Assembly: GCF_963675165.1 (NCBI RefSeq)
Contig: NC_087386.1
Span: 90,001-154,000 of the forward strand
Direction of reading: 5' to 3'
Source: Halichondria panicea
Taxonomy: Eukaryota; Porifera; Demospongiae; Suberitida; Halichondriidae
DNA: 64,000 nucleotides
Part shown: piece after piece, positions 57,162 through 64,000 of the stretch
Layout of the letters: the number at the start of each line of letters is the position of its first letter
Position numbering within the stretch: the stretch's first letter is position 1
Position numbers and translations under genes: made by a program
The notes under the pieces: generated by a model
What the model saw: only the letters and a program-made list of their open reading frames with translations
Database searches by the model: none
What the model was told of the DNA's origin: nothing

Positions 57162-59136
57162 ACTTGTAATAAACATACAATGATAGTAGTGGGCGATGAG
57201 ATCCGAGCCCCGCCCCCTAAGGAGAGATGTAGGGGGCGGGGCTTGTAATACCTGCAAACAGAACATGCAGTCATTGGTAATCCTCCCTGGGTCCCAGAGC
57301 AGCATGACTTGTCTGTACCTGGGGGAGAGAGGAGACAAAAGCAGTGAGAGAATGGAACAATAGTACAGTAGCTAGTAGGAAGAGATGTGTGTGTGTGTGT
57401 GTGCATTGTGGCTGCAAGAGAACAAGCAAATGCATGGTTACATTGAGCGCAGCAGTTCAAACAAAACCATCCACTCAACACATCTCCACACAATACAATA
57501 CCAGCCAATCACCACCACAGCTGACAACATCATCACAATATAATTATTACCAATACTCCCACAATCCAATTTCAACCATGCAGTGTTGTTGTGCAGAGAA
57601 GACGTCAATTCTACAGCAAGACCACCAGATAATTATTATCAACACAATACCAGACAAACAAGCATCATGTCAAACCAACTGAAAGCGTGCAGAGAAGAGA
57701 CAGAACTTCCCATAATAAACCCACCACAACAACCAATCAAACCGACCAACCACAAGAGGACCACCACCAGTAGTTTCCTTGCCCAAGGGACTAATACAAT
57801 AAGGGCATAATAAACTAAAGGGACCCTGTGACTGTGAGTACCATTAACTGAGCACAGAAGTAATCAACCAGAATGTGTGGGATGGTTCAACAACAGTAGA
57901 CTCACAGAGACAACACCTCCTTGCTCTTGAAGCCCTTGTCGACTCCAGTTGCAACAAGCCTGGCACGCAAGGCTTGCACAAGTGCTCAAGACTACTCTTC
58001 ACTAATCCAGTCAAAGGCTACAGTTCCCTTGGCACACCTATAGTTTAGTTAAAGCCTGAACTTACCAATTCCATGTGCAGTAGGCACAGAGTTATGATCC
58101 TAAAAAAGCTCAGATTAGCATAAGCCAAGAAGCAGCAGTTGTCTATAGCTAGCTATTTTCTAATGAGCCTAGCTAACTAACTATTGGAACTGATAACGAG
58201 ATCTCAACACTCCCAATTATGGCAGGATCCTGTGCTGCTTTCCCTTTAGGCAGGTACTAACAGCAGAGTGCTCCCTCAATAGACTGGAGTGCCATGAGTA
58301 ATCCATCGTTGCACCCCGAAGGCTGGTTCGACAACGGTTACAAGAACAACAAGATACTGTCCTGCGACCCGACTGTTGAAGAACCTTCCACACACATACT
58401 GATTGATTACTCCAGTGCTACGGACACCCACCCCCCCCCCCCCCCCCCCACCACCAAGGGTTCAAGGCCATGCAGGTAATAGACTCTTAGCCACGCGTAC
58501 ATGAAAAACAAATTATAAGCGCAACACAAACACGAGTTTAGCCATGCATACATGCATTCAACGTGCGCTTGCTGGCAAGTATGTATCTATTAAGCTGCAT
58601 GACCTACACACCTCACAGTCAAGAAGGGGCCACACTTAACACCAGGAGCAAAATAATCACCAACCAGAAAACATCCACGCTCAACAAAAAGCAAACAACA
58701 CCGATACGATCAAGGCCAGAGTAAAGAATCTAATCTATAGCTGCAACACATACAACAAGCTAGCTACAGGTATTAAGATGAACATGCAGAGGTACAGTTT
58801 TAACTTACAATAGACTCATGCAGCCTGCACTGTTTCCGATGATCCATTTCTAGCTCTATCTCTGTCCTTCCATGACTGGAAAATGTTCACGCTGATCCGC
58901 TGGAAAGGTTGCGATAGTTCTGTAAAAAAATCAAGTCAATAGCAATCAGTAAAACATGGCCAAATAGACAGCAAACAATGCTACAATGCTCCACAAGGCT
59001 TCCTAGCCTAACATTCCTGCAAACATGCGAGCTACAAGCAAAGAAACTCACCTCTTCCAGCAAGACACTTTGCTTCTCCTTCAAACTTCAAAGGAACTGA
59101 GCTACTGGAACTGGATCTGGGAATATTCCAGGCCAT
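57162..59136 (-). CDS. Doubtful multi-exon gene fragments, function unknown
   Basis: Minus-strand pieces with good splice signals and matching phases. An opening segment starts at 59,136 (MAWNIPRSSSSSSVPLKFEG, ending KCLAGR before a GTGAGT donor). It joins an exon at 58,809-58,920 whose frame stops at once after ETVQAA. Further down, exons at about 58,083-58,116 (DHNSVPTAHGI), 57,906-57,984 (VQALRARLVATGVDKGFKSK) and 57,252-57,318 (LYRQVMLLWDPGRITNDCMF) join in phase. KEVLSLYRQ resembles the LYR motif of mitochondrial assembly factors, but the rest does not fit that family. They may be one gene with a wrong junction, two small genes, or chance. RNA evidence would decide. Confidence 0.3.
58429..58450. 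repeat. Poly(C) tract
   Basis: About 20 C with one interruption, beside a short plus-strand frame at 58,294-58,479 that I do not accept as a gene. Confidence 0.85.
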
Positions 59137-59485
59137 TGACGTCAGTGTCTCCAAGGAAATGCCATGGAGACCGACAGTTCCCACCCGATAGAGGACCGCA
59201 AGAGTACTAGCTACAAGGTGTTTGTGAGTATTGTGGGGTACAGTACAAGATTGTGAAATCTGTCCTAGATATGCACGTGTAGTTCCTTACACGCATGCGC
59301 AGGTCCCCTGGTTGAGGTCAAAGGTTGTTGATCACCACGGATTTTATCTTATAAGTGATGCTAATCAAAATTAATAATTACACATAATTATTAAATTTAT
59401 GTGTGTCTAGTCTTTGCATGGCAATGCACAGTCCAAGAGCTGATCTAAAGGAGATGTGTTGCTAGGCTCCCAATGAAAAGTGAGG

Positions 59486-61513
59486 ATGACTGACAAGCAG
59501 AAAGTGTGGCAGCCCGACAAGAGCAGAGCTCTAGATAGCAAGGAACAAGAAAAGGGGCGGGGCTCATACAAGCAGTCTTCCAACAAACCACCTCTTAAGA
59601 AAAGAGAGAGGAAGATACGAGTAGCTCCGGTGGACAGTGGCTATTCCACCATTGAGAGAGGGGGGAGATGTTCCCTCTTAGACTACACTGCTCCACTCAC
59701 CAATGGTAAGCTATCCCCTGACTGACTGTACCGTAGGCAGTACATGTGTTCAGTGTTATCTGATCATAGGAGATCAAGGTTTGAGCTGTTCAGACTTCAG
59801 TAGATGGCAAGACAAAGAGTTGGCTCCATTGTCTATTACTAGAAGAGCTATGCCAGGAGTACGAAACACAATGCTTAGTCGACTGGAAACCAGAAGTTCT
59901 CGACGACAAAGAGATGCCGGTGTGTGTGAGTACCAACACTTGATGGATCCTTGTGAACACATGGAGCACTATAGGACACATTGCTACACCACTCTGACCT
60001 GTTCATCACAAGAGATCACACCCACAAGGACAGAGCTAGTGAATCAAGGCCAACAATCACTACTCAAGCTTGAGGTCAAGTCACTATATCGTGGTGATGG
60101 TTTCTTGAGGGAGCTGGCTAGTAGATTAGGAGTGGAGTCCATTCAAGAACCTCAGCTACTCAGGCATACACCACCATCCATTGTCAAGAAGCCACGCAAT
60201 AAAGCAGACCTTGCTATTGACCTCATACCAAAGCCTACGTGAGTATTCTATATAATAATGTGAGATATATAAGACGACCTTTGACCTCATATCAAAGCCT
60301 ATACGTGACTGTTCTATAATAATCATATATGATGTTGAAGGTTGTCTATATAGATCTGATGAGGGGGAAGACGATCTTTGCACTCCTGGAACAGCCTGGA
60401 TGGTGGACAACACAAAGGTATAAGCCATGATTGAGTATAACGACATGTTGACCTTTACCCCCACAGACTCCACCCACTCATCGCCCACTAGAACTACCCA
60501 AGATCTCAGAAGTGGTCAGTATATCTCACAAGACAACATCATCCACCATATCAATAAACAAGTACCTTCGAGTTAATTCTCGAGGAGATGAGGACAGTAA
60601 ACCCACCGCGTCCCTAAGCTCTGCTTCTGATCTCACAACAGAGGTCACAACAGATGTCACAGAAAGTACACCTAACCAACAAACCCCTGTCCACCATCAA
60701 GACAAACCATTAGAAAAACAACTCCAAGACAAACCCAAGGTTCATACAATCGACAAAGCACACAAAGAAAGACTTATTTCATCCACGGCCCAATCACTTG
60801 GTCTGAGCTCTAGACAATGGACCACCCCTCCATCCAATAGGCAGCTGAGTAGATACCTCAACTACTCCTCAAGACCTGCCACGAGAGAGAGAGGATTGGA
60901 CGGTACTAGAAGGCTAGACAGTCGACAAAGTAGACCATCGACTAAACAAGAGAGTAATAGAAGACGGGATAATAAGAGAATGAGCACTAGACCTAGCACT
61001 AGGCAAGAAGCTTGTCTGCCACTCACGCAAGAACATAAACTACAACAGAGCTCTGTTAAACTGAAACAATCTCAATCCACACGACACAAACAAAAACTGG
61101 ACCAATTGAAGTCCATTTATTCACAACACTCTTCCACACCATCACGCCCTCACACACGCCCACCCTCACGCCTTCACACACGCCCACCCACACGAGCAAA
61201 GGAAGTGGTAAAACTAGACACACTTGATGGAAGTTCCTATTGGAACGAGCTGAGAGTTGAGAGTTTAAACAGAGAGGAGGTTAGTAAGAACGAAACAAAG
61301 AATGATGGCTTCTCCTCAGTACAGCTGCTGAGTCAGCAATCCAAGTCACTCTCAGGAAAGATGCTCAAGAATCGAACTAAACACTTCCTACAAATGACAG
61401 GTGACAAGTTAACAGCAGGGTCCTCCCCAGTCAAGATAACACGACATCTCTCAAGACTCAAACGAAAATTTGACAGAGTTTTGAACATTCATAAACACGA
61501 AGTTGTGTCATGA
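59486..61513 (+). CDS. Basic, Ser/Arg/Thr-rich disordered protein, function unknown
   Basis: Four exons with in-phase GT-AG junctions (59,486-59,705; 59,770-60,238; 60,354-60,417; 60,467-61,513) give 599 residues. I do not recognise the family. The N-terminal half is mixed, with a small acidic patch (SDEGEDDLCTPG). The long last exon is strongly basic and low in hydrophobics, with short reiterations such as RPHTRPPSRLHTRPPTR and repeated TRPSTRQ. That composition suits a cytoskeletal, ciliary or RNA-binding disordered protein, but no domain supports a choice. A short out-of-frame upstream ATG (59,473) encodes a seven-residue uORF ending inside the main start region, which could dampen translation. 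Confidence 0.75.
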
Positions 61514-61788
61514 ATTCATTTTTCGTGTTATCGTTTTATATTTGCCCCATGAATTTTTGTTCATAAGTGTAGGCTTTTCCTCGAGGTCAAGCAAGCTAAA
61601 ACTTATTGATCCTCGAGTATTAGCCGCACATAGCTGATATAAGTGGGAGGGGCTATCATGCAGCATACTCGTACTCCACGTGGTTAGGCTTCATAGCTTC
61701 TCAATGTGGTATGCTCATCACTGGCCTGAGAATTGTAAGGCTTTCTTTGTGGAGACTAACAAGATCAATCAACACTAGGGGAAGCAGA
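61514..61788. other. 275-bp intergenic gap before VARS1
   Basis: No TATA box is obvious. A TCCTCGAG word and an AGTGGGAGGGGC GC-rich word (61,640) are the only notable motifs. It probably holds the VARS1 promoter. Confidence 0.4.
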
Positions 61789-62417
61789 ATGGCGGACAAG
61801 TAAGTGCTAGTCTGTACATATACATTAGCTAGACACACTAACCCACCCGGACCCACCATCCTCTGTACTCTGTACTTGTAATTGTAGTTGTGACAAGCCC
61901 AAGACTCCCAAACAACTGGAGAAGGAGCGACTCAAGAGAGAGAAAGCTGCCAAGTATGCTGAGAAACAAGCCAAGCTAGCGGCAGCCACCAAGACAGTGA
62001 GTGGGCGTTCCTGATAGCCTTGTTTAATATTATTGCTTGTACATATACAGGAGGGGGAGGCTACAAAGGGCAAAAAGAAAGCTGTCGGCAAGCAAGTGGT
62101 GACGTATGACATCCCCACAGCACTTGGGGACAAGAAAGGTTTGACCCCTCCTTGTATATATCACCCGATTAGATGTGCCCCCTGGTACAGATGTCTCACG
62201 GTGTATGCCTGCTGGCTACAGTCCGGTGTATGTAGAGGCTGCGTGGTATCAATGGTGGGAGAAACAAGGATTCTTCAAACCAGAATATGGTGTAAGTGTG
62301 TGTGTGTGAGTGAGTGAGTGGTGATGCAATAGCAAGTCAGGATTGCATGGCGGAGGAGGTGTTGTTGCATCACTGTATATGTTTAGAGTCTAGGAGCGTA
62401 TGCATGTTTAGAGTGGG

Positions 62418-62453
<36 letters not shown>

Positions 62454-64000
62454 GCGCTCGAGTGCTAATGAGGTAAACCCTAAGGGAACGTTCATGATCT
62501 GTCTACCTCCTCCCAATGTCACTGGCAGCCTCCATCTTGGTCATGCCCTCACCTGTGCTATACAAGACTCCATTGTCAGATGGTACAGTATTTGCAACAG
62601 AGAATTGCCAACAGCAAAACCACAATTAGATAATAATGTCTTAGCCTAAAGTCCTGCACCTGGTATGAGGTATACCTTACTATTATAGACGGGTAGATTA
62701 TAGTTATTTCAGATTGTGCTAGAATTATATTTTGTAGAATCAAAAGTGGCCAAAATAGCTACACTAAATAATTTCCTCGACCCTGATAATGATATGAATG
62801 TCTGAATTGTGGTGTTGCTGACCTAACATACCACCTCTTCTTACAGGCAGCGTATGCGTGGGTTGACTACACTCTGGAACCCAGGTACTGATCATGCTGG
62901 TATAGCCACTCAAGTAGTGGTGGAGAAGAAGCTCAAGAGAGAGAAGGGATTGTCCCGTCATGATGTGGGGAGGGAAGGGTTCGTTGACGAAGTCTGGAAG
63001 TGGAAGCATGAGTGAGTGGGTGTGTGTGGGTGTGTGCTGTGTGTGAGGCCTGACGTATGCAGGAAGGGAGATCGCATCTACCATCAGTTGAGGAAGTCAG
63101 GTTGTTCTCTAGACTGGGACAGAGCTGTCTTCACTATGGACGAGGTAACCACACCCACATACCCGCCCACTCACTCTCATTACTGACTAATACAGAAATT
63201 GTCACGAGCTGTTAAAGAAAGCTTTGTGATGCTTCACGATGAGGGGATCATATACCGAAGCAACCGTCTGGTCAACTGGTCCACCCGCCTCAAGTCAGCC
63301 ATCTCTGATATTGAGGTAACTAACTAATAGCCCCGTCTGTGTGTGGTGTGTGTTTAGTGGACCCCCGCCCACACAGGTGGACAAGATGGAACTGAGTGGG
63401 CGTACATTATTAGCTGTTCCTGGATATGATCAGAAGATTGAATTTGGTGTCCTCGTCTCATTTGCTTATCCTGTCATCGGATTGGATGCTGAGATTGTCG
63501 TGGCAACCACTCGTATTGAGACCATGCTTGGAGACACTGCCGTTGCTGTACATCCCCATGACGATCGTTACAAGCATCTGGTTGGTCGGAAGCTAGCGCA
63601 TCCATTCTGTGATCGAGAGTTGGTGGTTGTGGCTGATGAGATGGTGGAGATTGGGTTTGGTACTGGAGCAGTTAAGATCACCCCAGCACATGATCACAAT
63701 GATTACGAGTGTGGCAAGAGGCACAGTCTACCCTTCGTGCAGATGATCGATGATGATGGCAACATCACTGACGTCTGTGAGCAGTTCAAGGTGAGCACAA
63801 CTATCACTGTATATAGCAGGAATGTTCTTTGTGTAAGCGTGTGTTTCACTAACTGTCCATCATTGTCGTCCAGGGCATGAAGAGATTCCTGGGACGTACT
63901 GCCATCCTAGAAGCTGTGAAGGAGAAGGGCTTGTACAGAGGTACACAAGAACATGCTATGGTGGTCCCTGTGTGCAGTAGGAGCAAGGACATTGTGGAGC
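61789..64000 (+). CDS. VARS1: Cytosolic valyl-tRNA synthetase, 5' part (runs off window)
   Basis: Class Ia aminoacyl-tRNA synthetase charging tRNA-Val. Ten exons are visible with consistent phases, beginning with an 11-nt coding first exon (61,789-61,799); the frame is open at 64,000. A Lys/Glu/Ala-rich appended helix ([20 protein letters not shown]) replaces the GST-like domain found at the vertebrate N-terminus. The core follows: [15 protein letters not shown], the HIGH signature within [16 protein letters not shown] (exon 62,455-62,582), [12 protein letters not shown], and the start of the CP1 editing domain ([29 protein letters not shown]). The editing aspartate motif is intact. KMSKS would lie beyond the window. 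Confidence 0.97.

Noticed and set aside
58294-58479. Plus-strand 61-codon frame with poly-Pro (start MSNPSLHPEGWFDNG)
   Set aside because: It depends on a poly(C) tract, has no splice partner that keeps frame, and overlaps the minus-strand exon candidates. Possible but not supported.

Overview
This is eukaryotic, animal-type DNA: genes are split by short GT-AG introns, mostly 40-350 bp. It contains a (TTAGGG)n telomere block and animal gene families: a Slo2 potassium channel, LZTR1, PIN1, mitoguardin, ZDHHC12 and S1P lyase. Very small intergenic gaps, AT-rich introns full of CA/GT microsatellites, and moderate divergence from vertebrate orthologues suggest an early-branching animal, most likely a demosponge. 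That placement is inference; nothing here proves the species.

Layout. (1) Positions 1-13,730 are a chromosome end. Unique flank (1-317) is followed by about three 1.2-kb tandem units (880-4,620), six 0.7-kb units (4,780-8,930), a spacer, a 103-bp satellite (9,940-11,520), a 31-bp satellite (12,007-12,637) and about 1.1 kb of perfect TTAGGG (12,638-13,730). (2) Positions 13,731-13,930 are exactly 200 N. (3) Positions 13,931-23,465 are a reverse-complement copy of 318-9,091, carrying one extra 0.7-kb unit and no telomere or satellites. The telomere therefore lies inside the scaffold, head to head with a second copy of the same subtelomere, which looks like a scaffolding join. (4) Positions 23,466-25,784 hold only small transposable elements. 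(5) From 25,785 to the end is a dense gene region.

Genes, in order: a TBC1D2-type Rab GAP with a JIP3/4-like C-terminal propeller (-), MRPS33 (+), an LRR protein (+), a KCNT/Slo2 channel (+), SGPL1 (-), PTGES2 (+), LZTR1 (-), PIN1 (-), ZDHHC12 (+), mitoguardin (-), a repeat-rich region with one doubtful minus-strand gene (52,571-59,300), an unrecognised basic protein (+), and the 5' part of cytosolic valyl-tRNA synthetase (+, runs off the window). Neighbours alternate as head-to-head pairs (gaps 251, 201 and 164 bp) and tail-to-tail pairs (gaps 206, 174 and 131 bp). They are housekeeping and signalling genes of separate pathways (mitochondrial translation and lipid handling, sphingolipid breakdown, Rab and Ras control, proline isomerisation, palmitoylation); they do not form one pathway.

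Most interesting points: several genes lie in the human MHC-paralogon regions (9q34, 6p21, 19p13, 1q), so the window may preserve proto-MHC linkage; three introns contain minisatellites made of tandem copies of their own splice boundary; there is a TBC plus JIP-like propeller fusion; a 43-bp foldback insertion has a perfect 8-bp target duplication and a paralogous empty site; and the telomere is internal at a 200-N join.
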